In this document: positions 12,700-21,984 of the stretch, one piece after another
Position numbering within the stretch: the first letter of the stretch is position 1
How the letters are laid out: every line of letters starts with the position of its first letter
Made by a program: the position numbers and the translations under genes
Notes under the pieces: model-generated
The model's input: only the letters and a program-made list of their open reading frames with translations
Databases searched by the model: none
Told to the model about the DNA's origin: nothing
NCBI RefSeq assembly: GCF_009391885.1
Contig: NZ_VZII01000017.1
Location: forward strand, 1 to 55,682
From: Pseudomonas sp. MN1F
GTDB lineage: Bacteria > Pseudomonadota > Gammaproteobacteria > Pseudomonadales > Pseudomonadaceae
Direction of reading: 5' to 3'
Length of the DNA stretch: 55,682 nt

Positions 12700-12741
12700 C
12701 AGGCTTTCGGCAATGCGACAAACACTGTCGCAATCGCGCAG
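12700..12741 (-). promoter_or_regulatory. Candidate ArgR operator, distal to aruC
   Basis: A second TGTCGC-N8-AA half-site starts at 12720 on the minus strand, with a weaker partner (CTGCGC-N8-CA) in the 21 bases upstream. It lies 51 bases (about five helical turns) upstream of the proximal operator, so both face the same side of the DNA. Confidence 0.45.
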
Positions 12742-12812
12742 TGTACGGGAGAGAGGGGGCTGGGTGAACGGGTGTGCACATTAACAAAGGGCCGGCACAG
12801 GAGAAGGAAATA

Positions 12813-13793
12813 TCAGCCCTTTTCGGCAGGCGCCGAGCTCAGTTCGAACGGGCTGCTGCTGCGCCGCTGGTTGCGGTCTTCCCGCGGCGTCGCGCCGAAG
12901 AAATTGCGATAGGCACTGGAAAAATGCGGCCCTGAGGAAAAACCACAGGACAACCCGATCTGGATGATCGACTTGCTGGTCTGCATCAGCATCTGCCGCG
13001 CCTTGTTCAGCCGCAGCTCCAGGTAATACTGGCTCGGCACGCGGTTCAGGTACTGCTTGAAGATCCGCTCCAGCTGCCGGCGAGACACGCACACATGCTG
13101 GGCGATTTCGTCAGTGGTCAGCGGCTCTTCGATGTTGGCTTCCATCAACAGCACGGCCTGAGTGAGCTTCGGATGGCTCGACCCAAGGCGGTTCTGCAAC
13201 GGAATGCGCTGGCGCTCGCCCCCTTCGCGAATGCGCTCGACCACCAGTTCCTCGGACACTGCCCCAGCCAGCTCCGCCCCGTGATCGCGGGCCAGTACCG
13301 CCAGCAGCAGGTCGGTCACGGCCATGCCACCGCAGGCAGTCAGGCGATCACGGTCCCAGTCGAACAAGTGGCTGGTGGCGATCACCTTGGGGAAGCGCTC
13401 GGCAAAGTCGTCCTGCCAGCGCCAATGCACCGCAGCGCGATAACCGTCGAGCAAGCCAAGCATGGCCAGCGGATACACCCCGGCGGACAGGCCACCGATC
13501 AGGCAACCACTGCGCGCCAGCTGCTTGAGCGCCGCCGACAGCGCCGAACCCACTGCCTGGGGCAGATCGTCGGCCAGCAGGAACAATTTTTGGCAGCCTT
13601 CCAGGCGCCCGTTCCATGGCTCGCCCGGCAAACGCCAGGCGCCTTCCACGGCAGGCTCCGCCTGGAGGAAGACGGTCTCGTAGACCACTTCCGGGTGCAC
13701 CCGCTGGGCCACCAGCAACACTTCCTCCGCCAGCGCCAGGGTCAAAGGCTTGGTGCTTGGCCAGATGAGAAAACCGATTCGCTGGGTGGTCAT
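12813..13793 (-). CDS. argR: Arginine-responsive AraC-type regulator ArgR
   Basis: Controls arginine uptake and catabolism in pseudomonads; unrelated in fold to the E. coli ArgR. The 326-residue protein has an N-terminal GATase1/DJ-1-like domain (FLIWPSTKPLTLALAEEVL, then GLSAGVYPLAMLGLLDGY near residue 100) and a C-terminal AraC helix-turn-helix pair from about residue 215 (TTDEIAQHVCVSRRQLERIF and SIIQIGLSCGFSSGPHFSSAYR). It lies between the aot transporter genes upstream and aruC downstream, all on the same strand, so it can be made from the aot transcript. Start ATG at 13793 matches the family. Confidence 0.95.
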   Translation of the reverse strand: MTTQRIGFLIWPSTKPLTLALAEEVLLVAQRVHPEVVYETVFLQAEPAVEGAWRLPGEPWNGRLEGCQKLFLLADDLPQAVGSALSAALKQLARSGCLIGGLSAGVYPLAMLGLLDGYRAAVHWRWQDDFAERFPKVIATSHLFDWDRDRLTACGGMAVTDLLLAVLARDHGAELAGAVSEELVVERIREGGERQRIPLQNRLGSSHPKLTQAVLLMEANIEEPLTTDEIAQHVCVSRRQLERIFKQYLNRVPSQYYLELRLNKARQMLMQTSKSIIQIGLSCGFSSGPHFSSAYRNFFGATPREDRNQRRSSSPFELSSAPAEKG

Positions 13794-13893
13794 AGGGTGC
13801 GGTCCGAAACCTGGGTTCGTTCGAGTCTGTGGCGCCGGGTCAGGCTGCGCTCGCTGCGCAGCATGCCCTATTCTGGTGCAAAGGTGCAGCCTT

Positions 13894-14658
13894 TTACTTC
13901 AGGCTGCCGGAGAGGAACTGCTTGAGCCGCTCCGATTGCGGGTTGGCCAGCACTTCACGCGGGCAACCGGTTTCTTCGACCAGGCCTTTGTGCAGGAACA
14001 CCAGCTGGTTCGACACTTCACGGGCAAAGCCCATTTCGTGGGTCACCACGACCATGGTCCGGCCTTCCTGGGCCAGGGCCTGCATGACCTTGAGCACATC
14101 ACCCACCAGCTCGGGGTCGAGCGCCGAGGTCGGTTCGTCGAACAACATGACCTCTGGCTCCATGGCCAGGGCCCGGGCAATCGCCACGCGCTGCTGTTCA
14201 CCGCCGGACATGTGCCCAGGGAAGGCGTCCTTGCGGTGGGCCACACCCACCTTGGCCAGGTAGTGCTCGGCCTTCTCCAGGGCCTCCTTCTTGTTCATCC
14301 CCAGCACGTGCACCGGTGCTTCGATGATGTTCTCCAGCGCGGTCATGTGCGACCACAGGTTGAAGTGCTGGAACACCATCGACAGGCGCGAGCGCATGCG
14401 CTGCAACTGGCGCGGGTCGGAGGCCTTGAGCGCGCCATCCTTGCCCGGTACCAGCTTGAGCTCTTCGTTGTTGAGCAGGATCTTGCCTGCATGCGGCTGC
14501 TCAAGCAGGTTGATGCAGCGCAGGAAGGTCGACTTGCCCGAACCACTGGAGCCGATGATGCTGATCACATCGCCTGCTTTCGCCGCCAGGGACACGCCCT
14601 TGAGTACTTCATGGCTGCCGTAGCGCTTGTGCAGGTCTTTGACTTCGAGTTTGTACAT
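13894..14658 (-). CDS. aotP: Arginine/ornithine ABC transporter ATP-binding protein
   Basis: Energises arginine/ornithine import. The 254-residue ATPase has Walker A GSSGSGKS near residue 35, the ABC signature MSGGEQQRVAIARALA near residue 155, Walker B VMLFDEPTSALDPE and the switch histidine in VVVTHEMGFA. I chose ATG at 14658 (MYKLEVKDLHKRYG) as the family start; a GTG at 14673 would add five residues and neither has a strong ribosome site. Only 22 bases separate it from aotM. The P. aeruginosa operon has an extra gene, aotO, at this point; it is absent here. Confidence 0.96.
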   Translation of the reverse strand: MYKLEVKDLHKRYGSHEVLKGVSLAAKAGDVISIIGSSGSGKSTFLRCINLLEQPHAGKILLNNEELKLVPGKDGALKASDPRQLQRMRSRLSMVFQHFNLWSHMTALENIIEAPVHVLGMNKKEALEKAEHYLAKVGVAHRKDAFPGHMSGGEQQRVAIARALAMEPEVMLFDEPTSALDPELVGDVLKVMQALAQEGRTMVVVTHEMGFAREVSNQLVFLHKGLVEETGCPREVLANPQSERLKQFLSGSLK

Positions 14659-14680
14659 GCTGTCGGTTCTCACAGAGCGT

Positions 14681-15379
14681 TCAGTGCTTGCGCGGCGCCA
14701 GGTAGCCGAGCCAGCGGCGTTCGGCCATCTTGAACAGGCGCACCAGGATGAAGGTCAGGCACAGGTAGAACACGCCCGCCGTGATGTAGGCCTCGAAAGG
14801 CAGGTAGTACTGGGCATTGACCGTGCGCGCGGCACCAGTGATGTCGATCAAGGTAACGATCGACGCCAGGCTGGTGGTCTGCAGCATCATGATCACTTCG
14901 TTGCTGTACTGCGGCAGTGCCCGGCGCAAGGCCGACGGCAGCAGGATGCGGCGGTACATCTTCATGCGTGACATGCCCATGGCCTTGGCCGCCTCGATCT
15001 CGCCATGGGGCGTGGCCTTGAGGCTGCCGGCGATGATTTCCGCGGTGTAGGCGCTGGTGTTGATGGCAAACGCCAGGCAGGCGCAGAAGGTCGCACTGGA
15101 CAGCCACGGCCAGAAGATACTCTCGCGCACCGCCTCGAACTGAGCCAGGCCGTAGTAGATCAGGAACAGCTGCACCAGCATCGGCGTGCCGCGGATGACG
15201 TAGGTATACAGCCACGCGCCCATGTTCACCAGCGGCTGCTTGGACACCCGCATCAGGCCCAGCGGAACGGCCGCCAACAGGCCGAACAGCAGCGACAGCG
15301 CCAGCAGCTTGAGGGTGGTCAGCAGGCCGCCGAGGTACAGCGGCATGGCTTCCCAGACGACGTTGTAGTCGAAAATCAT
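14681..15379 (-). CDS. aotM: Arginine/ornithine ABC transporter permease
   Basis: One of two inner-membrane subunits of the arginine/ornithine importer. The 232-residue protein is of the HisM/polar amino acid permease type with about five hydrophobic helices and the cytoplasmic EAA-type loop AEIIAGSLKATPHGEIEAAKAMG, which contacts the ATPase. Its ATG overlaps the aotQ stop codon (ATGA at 15376-15379), indicating translational coupling. Confidence 0.95.
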   Translation of the reverse strand: MIFDYNVVWEAMPLYLGGLLTTLKLLALSLLFGLLAAVPLGLMRVSKQPLVNMGAWLYTYVIRGTPMLVQLFLIYYGLAQFEAVRESIFWPWLSSATFCACLAFAINTSAYTAEIIAGSLKATPHGEIEAAKAMGMSRMKMYRRILLPSALRRALPQYSNEVIMMLQTTSLASIVTLIDITGAARTVNAQYYLPFEAYITAGVFYLCLTFILVRLFKMAERRWLGYLAPRKH

Positions 15380-16065
15380 AGTTCAGCCACCTTGACGCCT
15401 ACCGAATAGCGGCGCTCCAGATACTTCAGCGCCAGCAGCGAAAGACTGGTGATCACCAGGTACAGCGCGGCCACGGCAAGGAAGAAGGTGAAAGGCTCGC
15501 GGGTGGCGTCAGCCGCCTGCTTGGCCTTGAACATCATGTCCTGCAGGCCGACCACCGAAATCAGCGCCGTGGCCTTGGTCAGCACCAGCCAGTTGTTGGT
15601 GAAACCGGGAATGGCCAGGCGGATCATCTGCGGCACCTGGATGCGGAAGAACACCTGGCGCGCGCTCATGCCATAGGCCACGCCGGCTTCGGCCTGGCCC
15701 TTGGGGATACCGAGGAACGCACCACGGAAGGTTTCCGACAGGTACGCACCGAAAATGAAGCCCAGCGTGCCGATACCGGCCACCAGCGGATTCAGGTCGA
15801 TGTAGTCGTCATAGCCGAGCAGCGGCGCCACCCGGTTGATGAGGTCCTGGCCGCCGTAGAAGATCAGCAGGATCAGGACCAGGTCGGGGATACCACGAAT
15901 CACCGTGGAATACAGATCCCCCAGCCAGGCCAGCCAGCGCACCGGCGACAAACGCAGCGCCACGCCGATCAGGCCGAGGACGATGGCCAGGGCCATCGAC
16001 GACAAGGCGAGCTGTAGCGTCAGCCACGCCCCGTCGAGGATGACTGCCCCATAGCCTTTCAACAT
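15376..16065 (-). CDS. aotQ: Arginine/ornithine ABC transporter permease
   Basis: The second permease subunit, 229 residues, HisQ type. It begins MLKGYGAVILDGAWLTLQLA and has about five membrane segments with the EAA-type loop SETFRGAFLGIPKGQAEAGV near residue 110. It overlaps aotM by four bases. It is separated from aotJ by 91 bases that carry a strong stem-loop, which probably lowers its expression relative to the binding protein. Confidence 0.95.
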   Translation of the reverse strand: MLKGYGAVILDGAWLTLQLALSSMALAIVLGLIGVALRLSPVRWLAWLGDLYSTVIRGIPDLVLILLIFYGGQDLINRVAPLLGYDDYIDLNPLVAGIGTLGFIFGAYLSETFRGAFLGIPKGQAEAGVAYGMSARQVFFRIQVPQMIRLAIPGFTNNWLVLTKATALISVVGLQDMMFKAKQAADATREPFTFFLAVAALYLVITSLSLLALKYLERRYSVGVKVAEL

Positions 16066-16096
16066 GATTGGGATTCCTCAGGGCTTGGGAATGAAA

Positions 16097-16135
16097 AATG
16101 GTGCAAACCTCAGAGCCTCTGCTGTTTGCACCATT
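16097..16135 (-). terminator. Strong stem-loop with U-tract between aotJ and aotQ
   Basis: Perfect 12-bp arms (AATGGTGCAAAC at 16097-16108 and GTTTGCACCATT at 16124-16135) enclose a 15-nt loop that can itself form a short stem. Read on the minus strand the second arm runs into five consecutive U residues. This is the structure of an intrinsic terminator, placed inside an operon. It likely acts as a partial terminator or 3-prime stabiliser so that the periplasmic binding protein is made in excess over the permeases. Confidence 0.8.
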
Positions 16136-16156
16136 GCACAGGTGAAACCCGACGTC

Positions 16157-16942
16157 TTAGTTCGAGTCTGGACCGTAGATGTCGAAGTTGAAGTACTTCT
16201 TCTCGATTTCTTTGTACTTGCCGTTGGCGCGGATGGCGTCGATGGCCTTGTTGATGCGCTCGCGGTTGGCGTCGTCGCCTTTGCGCACGGCGATGCCGAC
16301 GCCGTCACCGAAGTACTTCACGTCGGTGAACGATGGGCCGACGAAGGCGAAGCCCTTGCCGGCGTCGGTTTTCAGGAAGCCGTCTTCGAGCAGGGTGGCG
16401 TCGGCCACGGTGCCGTCCAGGCGGCCGGCGGCAACGTCCAGGTAGATTTCGTTCTGGGTGCCGTAAGGCACAACGGTTGCACCTTTCGGAGCCAGCACTT
16501 CCTTGGCGAAGCGGTCGTGGATCGAACCACGCTGCACACCGATCTTCTTGCCCTTGAGCTCGTCGAGGCTGTCACTGACGGTGGTGCCTTCCTTCATCAC
16601 CAGGCGCGCTGGGGTCAGGTAGTAGCGCTTGGTGAAGTCGACCGACTTCTTGCGATCATCGGTGATCGACATGGACGACAGAATGGCGTCGATCTTGCGC
16701 ACTTTAAGCGCCGGGATCAGGCCGTCGAACTCTTGCTCGACCCAGGTGCACTTGACCTTCATCTCTTCACACAGGGCGTTGCCGATGTCGTAGTCGAAAC
16801 CGACGATGCTGCCGTCCGGCGCTTTGGAGGCGAACGGTGGGTAAGCGGCTTCGATGCCGATCTTCAACGGTTTTTCATCGGCCTGCGATACCAGGGAAAA
16901 CACGGAAAGCGCCAGGGCGCCAAGCAGTGCGAGCTTCTTCAT
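16157..16942 (-). CDS. aotJ: Arginine/ornithine periplasmic binding protein
   Basis: Captures arginine/ornithine in the periplasm for the AotQMP importer. The 261-residue precursor starts [23 protein letters not shown], a clear Sec signal peptide cleaved after about residue 22. The mature part is a type 3 solute-binding protein: [31 protein letters not shown], the ligand-site [16 protein letters not shown] near residue 95 and [11 protein letters not shown]. The start at 16942 has GGAG nine bases upstream (16952-16955); a longer frame to 17050 is non-family. It is the first gene of the aot operon. Confidence 0.96.
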   Translation of the reverse strand: MKKLALLGALALSVFSLVSQADEKPLKIGIEAAYPPFASKAPDGSIVGFDYDIGNALCEEMKVKCTWVEQEFDGLIPALKVRKIDAILSSMSITDDRKKSVDFTKRYYLTPARLVMKEGTTVSDSLDELKGKKIGVQRGSIHDRFAKEVLAPKGATVVPYGTQNEIYLDVAAGRLDGTVADATLLEDGFLKTDAGKGFAFVGPSFTDVKYFGDGVGIAVRKGDDANRERINKAIDAIRANGKYKEIEKKYFNFDIYGPDSN

Positions 16943-17377
16943 CAGGTAACTCCATCGGTACGGGGCAATACGAGGCAGGGGTAACAACTGCCCGATATGC
17001 GAATGGGTACAACGCGAGCCGCGCAGGTTTCGACCAAGGTCGCAGACCACGAGCGAGTGAGTGGCATTTTAACGACAGCCCGGTAGTCGATATTTCTTCA
17101 AAGCGACAACTACTTATAGAAGCGCTTGAAATCGCGGCGGGCGATGTTGACAGCTTTTGCAAATCATGCAAGAGCTCGAGAGAAATAACCTGTTAGCCAA
17201 GCAATTAGCGGGCCTATTATTGGCAAACCCTTGCAATACGGCAAGTGTAGCGTTTCACCTTGCTGAAAATGGCCGCGCGAACGCACCGAAATGGCACGGA
17301 ACTGTTTCCGTGCGCCCCGTTCCTGTGCGAAATCGGTGACAGAAGAGTTACCGATGATTGTCGGGTAACAGTAAAGC
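16943..17377. other. aotJ upstream region
   Basis: A 435-base gap between aotJ and the acs terminator, expected to hold the aot promoter. It contains a candidate ArgR operator (17088-17129) and a perfect 8-bp palindrome GCACGGAA-N4-TTCCGTGC (17294-17313) of unknown role. The short reading frames here have no ribosome site or family resemblance, and I see no gene. Confidence 0.6.
17088..17129 (-). promoter_or_regulatory. Candidate ArgR operator upstream of aotJ
   Basis: On the minus strand, TGTCGC-N8-AA starts at 17108, and the 21 bases upstream (17129-17109) keep a TCAAGC-N8-AA with AA in the same phase. This resembles the two sites in front of aruC. It lies about 150-190 bases upstream of the aotJ start codon, so the promoter would have a long leader or lie downstream of it. 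Confidence 0.45.
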
Positions 17378-17409
17378 AAAAACCCCGCCGGATGCCCTGG
17401 CGGGGTTTT
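17378..17409. terminator. Terminator of acs (bidirectional form)
   Basis: An AAAAACCCCGCC / GGCGGGGTTTT stem-loop with a 9-nt loop, 23 bases after the acs stop codon. The A- and T-rich flanks pair and give a U-tract on both strands, so it can end transcription from either direction. Confidence 0.9.
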
Positions 17410-17432
17410 GCACCATCGGTAACGCGGGCTTG

Positions 17433-19394
<1,962 letters not shown>

Positions 19395-19808
19395 CTGTGT
19401 TACCTCGGTGTAATAGTTGTTGTTGTATGGAATCGTTTGTAACTGTACCAGAGCGGGAAAAACCATACGACGATGGTAGTAGCGCGACCGGAAAATCTTC
19501 ATGTGAGCGGCGCGGAAGGCTCTAGCCCGCAGCCGCCGGCCCGGCCAGGGGAAAATGCGATCGCGCCTGCCGGGGGATTGTTACAGAATCTGGAAAAAGG
19601 CAAAAAAACTTTATCAAAACGCCATCTGTTTCCCTTAGTTGCCCAGGCATAAGATTCACCTCGCCAGCAACGGCAAGGCGATTAACTACTGGAAACAGCC
19701 CCCACGAAGGCAATCGGTTAATCCCCCTCTAATCTTTATAGTTGAACTTTGGCTGTACTCGCGGCGCCACAAGCGCCGCGTGCCCCCTCACGACCTTAGA
19801 CAGGTAAA
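19395..19808. other. Divergent region between acs and the DUF2790 gene
   Basis: A 414-base gap with promoters for both flanking genes. It contains a nested inverted repeat: CTGTTTCC (19626-19633) pairs with GGAAACAG (19691-19698), and inside it TTGCC (19639-19643) with GGCAA (19672-19676). Nearer the small gene a GC-rich stem-loop CGCGGCG/CGCCGCG occupies 19760-19780. No convincing coding frame is present. Confidence 0.6.
19417..19424 (-). promoter_or_regulatory. Hfq/Crc-type A-rich motif in the acs leader
   Basis: On the minus strand AACAACAA, flanked by a further AAC, lies 22 bases upstream of the acs ATG. It is a perfect match to the AAnAAnAA catabolite-activity motif bound by Hfq with Crc in Pseudomonas. 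It would repress acs translation while preferred carbon sources are present. Confidence 0.6.
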
Positions 19809-20069
19809 ATGAAAATGAAAGCTTTACTGGTATTGGTACTTGGCGGTCTTTGCGGCGCGGCGATGGCCGGCGAAGCAAACAATGTCGAGCAGATTCCGGT
19901 TGAACAGTACAGTTACTCGCAGCACCTGGACATTGCTCGCGTCATCTCCATGAGCGAAGTGCCCAACGTGTGTGAAGTCGTGCCCGCCCGCATGACCTAC
20001 GAGGACTCCAAGGGCCAGAAGCACATTCTCGAATACCGCGTGATGGGGAACGGCTGCTCCAACGGCTGA
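19809..20069 (+). CDS. Small secreted DUF2790 family protein
   Basis: Function unknown. The 86-residue precursor starts MKMKALLVLVLGGLCGAAMAGEA, a signal peptide with an AMA cleavage site near residue 20. The mature part holds the family core (HLDIARVISMSEVPNVCEVVP, then MTYEDSKGQKHILEYRVMGNGC) with two cysteines that could form a disulfide in the periplasm. Two ATG codons (19809 and 19815) are possible; AGG is placed for either. It is monocistronic, followed by a GC-rich stem-loop. DUF2790 proteins are small, often multi-copy Pseudomonas proteins with no established biochemical role. Confidence 0.85.
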   Translation: MKMKALLVLVLGGLCGAAMAGEANNVEQIPVEQYSYSQHLDIARVISMSEVPNVCEVVPARMTYEDSKGQKHILEYRVMGNGCSNG

Positions 20070-20079
20070 CACCTTGAAT

Positions 20080-20099
20080 CGGGGCCCTGTCGGGCCCCG
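20080..20099 (+). terminator. Stem-loop after the DUF2790 gene
   Basis: CGGGGCCC-TGTC-GGGCCCCG, a perfect 8-bp stem with a 4-nt loop beginning 11 bases after the stop codon. The following bases TTCGCGTTGTT give only a weak U-tract. Confidence 0.7.
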
Positions 20100-20168
20100 T
20101 TCGCGTTGTTGCCCACCCACAACTTCCGCGCCGTCATGCACGTTAACGGACTATTAAATAACCGCTAT

Positions 20169-21728
20169 TTAATCTACCGACTTGCCCAGCGAATAATCCC
20201 GCAACTTATTGGCAATCGTCGTATGGGAAACCCCCAGGCGTTTACCCAATGCCCGGCTACTTGGAAACTCGCCCATCAGACTTTCCAGTACCGCCTTTTC
20301 AAATCGTCCGACAATCTGCGCAAGATCCCCGTCCAGCGAAAACTCGCCCAACGGTTGCCGCACGCCATAGTCCGGCAAGCGAATATGCTCCCCTTTCACC
20401 ACCCCGCCCTCGCATAACGAAACGGCCTGGAACAACACGTTCTCCAACTGCCGCACATTACCCGGCCAGTGATACTGGCTGAGCTTGTCCATGGCCGCCG
20501 GCGCCAGGCGCGGCATGGCGCAGCCGATCTGTCGGCTGGCCTGGTCGAGGAAGTGCTGTACCAGACCTTCCAATCCGTCCATGCACTCGCGCAGCGGCGG
20601 AATGTGCAGCGACAGCACGTTGAGCCGGTGATACAGGTCCTGGCGGAACTCGCCACGGGCGCACAGTTCGGACAGGTCTACCTGGGTGGCACAGATCACC
20701 CGCACATCCAGGTACACCTCTTCGTCGCTGCCGACACGGCGGAAGCAACCATCCTGCAAGAAGCGCAGCAGCTTGACCTGCAGTCGCGGGCTCATCTCCC
20801 CCACGCCATCGAGGAACAAGGTACCGCCAGCAGTCAACTCCAGCAGCCCCAGCTTGCCCTCGGCACGCGCCCCCTCGAAAGCCCCGGGGCCATAACCGAA
20901 CAACTCGGTTTCGGCCATCGACTCAGGCAGGCCGGCGCAGTTGAGCGCCATCAAAGGCGCCTGGCCACGCGGGCTGGCCAGGTGGCAGGCGCGGGCCAGC
21001 AACTCCTTGCCGGTGCCGGTCTCACCTTCGATCAGCAACGGCGCATCCAGCGGGGCCATGCGCCGCGCCTCGCGCACCACTGCCGCCATTACCCGCGAGC
21101 TCTGGAAAATACTGTCAAAACCGCGCAACTCCTGTTTACGCACGTTATAGATGCGCTCACCGATGCGGTCGGCGCGGTGCAGGGTCAGCACGGCACCGGC
21201 CAACGCCTCGCTTTCGTCGTGCTCGGACTGCAGCGGCGCGATATCGGCCAGGAACACATCCCCCTTGACCTTGATGCGCAGGCCATTGATGCGCGACTTG
21301 TTGGCGCGCACCAGCTCAGGCAGGTCGAAGTCTTCGACATAGCGCGCCAGCGGCATGCCCGGCACTTCGTCGACGCGCACCCCGAGCAACTGCGCCGCAC
21401 TGCGGTTGGCGGCGACGATGCTGCCGCCCATGTCGATCGACAGCACCGGGAAGTCCAGCGCGCCAAGCAACGCATTGAGCTCCATGTGCCGGCGCTCGCT
21501 GGGCATCAGGCCGACGCGCTTGACCCCGAACACACCGGCAATCGACTCGAACTTGGGCCGCAATGCCTGGAACTGCAGATTGATCAGGTTCGGGCAGTGC
21601 AGGTAGATGGCGTTGCCATGGTCACCCCCCACCTCGCCGCGCAATACGTTGATGCCGTATTCCACCAGCAGGTTGAGGATGTCGCGAAGGATGCCGATGC
21701 GGTTCTGGCAGTGCACTTTGATACGCAT
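20169..21728 (-). CDS. phhR: Aromatic amino acid regulator PhhR (TyrR family)
   Basis: Activates phenylalanine/tyrosine catabolism genes in response to aromatic amino acids. The 519-residue protein starts MRIKVHCQNRIGILRDILNL, an ACT domain (about 1-75), followed by a PAS domain (about 78-185), an AAA+ domain from about 205 (Walker A GETGTGKE, Walker B GGTLFLDGVGEM) and a C-terminal Fis-type helix-turn-helix (GKRLGVSHTTIANKLRDYSL). The loop that contacts sigma-54 in NtrC-type activators reads GAFEGA instead of GAFTGA, fitting the known sigma-70 dependence of PhhR/TyrR. The start at 21728 is chosen over an extension to 21800. It is divergent from phhA, with two operator-like boxes between. Confidence 0.95.
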   Translation of the reverse strand: MRIKVHCQNRIGILRDILNLLVEYGINVLRGEVGGDHGNAIYLHCPNLINLQFQALRPKFESIAGVFGVKRVGLMPSERRHMELNALLGALDFPVLSIDMGGSIVAANRSAAQLLGVRVDEVPGMPLARYVEDFDLPELVRANKSRINGLRIKVKGDVFLADIAPLQSEHDESEALAGAVLTLHRADRIGERIYNVRKQELRGFDSIFQSSRVMAAVVREARRMAPLDAPLLIEGETGTGKELLARACHLASPRGQAPLMALNCAGLPESMAETELFGYGPGAFEGARAEGKLGLLELTAGGTLFLDGVGEMSPRLQVKLLRFLQDGCFRRVGSDEEVYLDVRVICATQVDLSELCARGEFRQDLYHRLNVLSLHIPPLRECMDGLEGLVQHFLDQASRQIGCAMPRLAPAAMDKLSQYHWPGNVRQLENVLFQAVSLCEGGVVKGEHIRLPDYGVRQPLGEFSLDGDLAQIVGRFEKAVLESLMGEFPSSRALGKRLGVSHTTIANKLRDYSLGKSVD

Positions 21729-21774
21729 GGATGCTCTCGAAGCGGCGAGGTTTTTCAACCTCACGCGGAAAAGT

Positions 21775-21792
21775 CGTAAAGATAAGCTGACA
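21775..21792 (-). promoter_or_regulatory. Candidate PhhR box near phhR
   Basis: On the minus strand TGTCAGCTTATCTTTACG, a match to the TyrR-like pattern TGTAAA-N6-TTTACA. It agrees with the second box at 21848 in 14 of 18 positions, including a shared TTATCnTTACG. It lies 47-64 bases upstream of the phhR start, suggesting autoregulation. Confidence 0.55.
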
Positions 21793-21847
21793 AAAACCAC
21801 CTAAAAGGCAGCTTGATGACCCGGATTTTCCGGCATGCCGGGCATTT

Positions 21848-21865
21848 TGTAAAATTATCGTTACG
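21848..21865 (+). promoter_or_regulatory. Candidate PhhR box near phhA
   Basis: TGTAAAATTATCGTTACG, close to TGTAAA-N6-TTTACA. It sits 120-137 bases upstream of the phhA start and 73 bases from the other box, which is in the opposite orientation. Confidence 0.6.
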
Positions 21866-21954
21866 CGCGGCAGATCAAAGGGCACCCGCCAGCAGGGCCT
21901 GCCCTCGTGCAAATCATCCGGTGAAGGGATATTCCTAAGTCATGTCGTGGACAT

Positions 21955-21962
21955 AACAAGAA
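21955..21962 (+). promoter_or_regulatory. Hfq/Crc-type A-rich motif in the phhA leader
   Basis: AACAAGAA, an AAnAAnAA match 22 bases before the phhA ATG and just upstream of the ribosome site (AGGAGAG). The second variable base is G rather than a pyrimidine, so it is weaker than the acs motif. Confidence 0.4.
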
Positions 21963-21984
21963 AAGCCCTCACCAGGAGAGCCAC

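Noticed and set aside
17292..17308. A TGGCACGGAACTGTTT stretch resembling a sigma-54 -24/-12 promoter
   Set aside because: The -24 TGGCACG fits but the -12 half lacks TTGC at the right place, and the stretch is better explained as part of a perfect palindrome.
17164..17379. A 71-codon frame upstream of aotJ and other short frames in intergenic DNA
   Set aside because: No ribosome site, no similarity to known families, and it overlaps the acs terminator.
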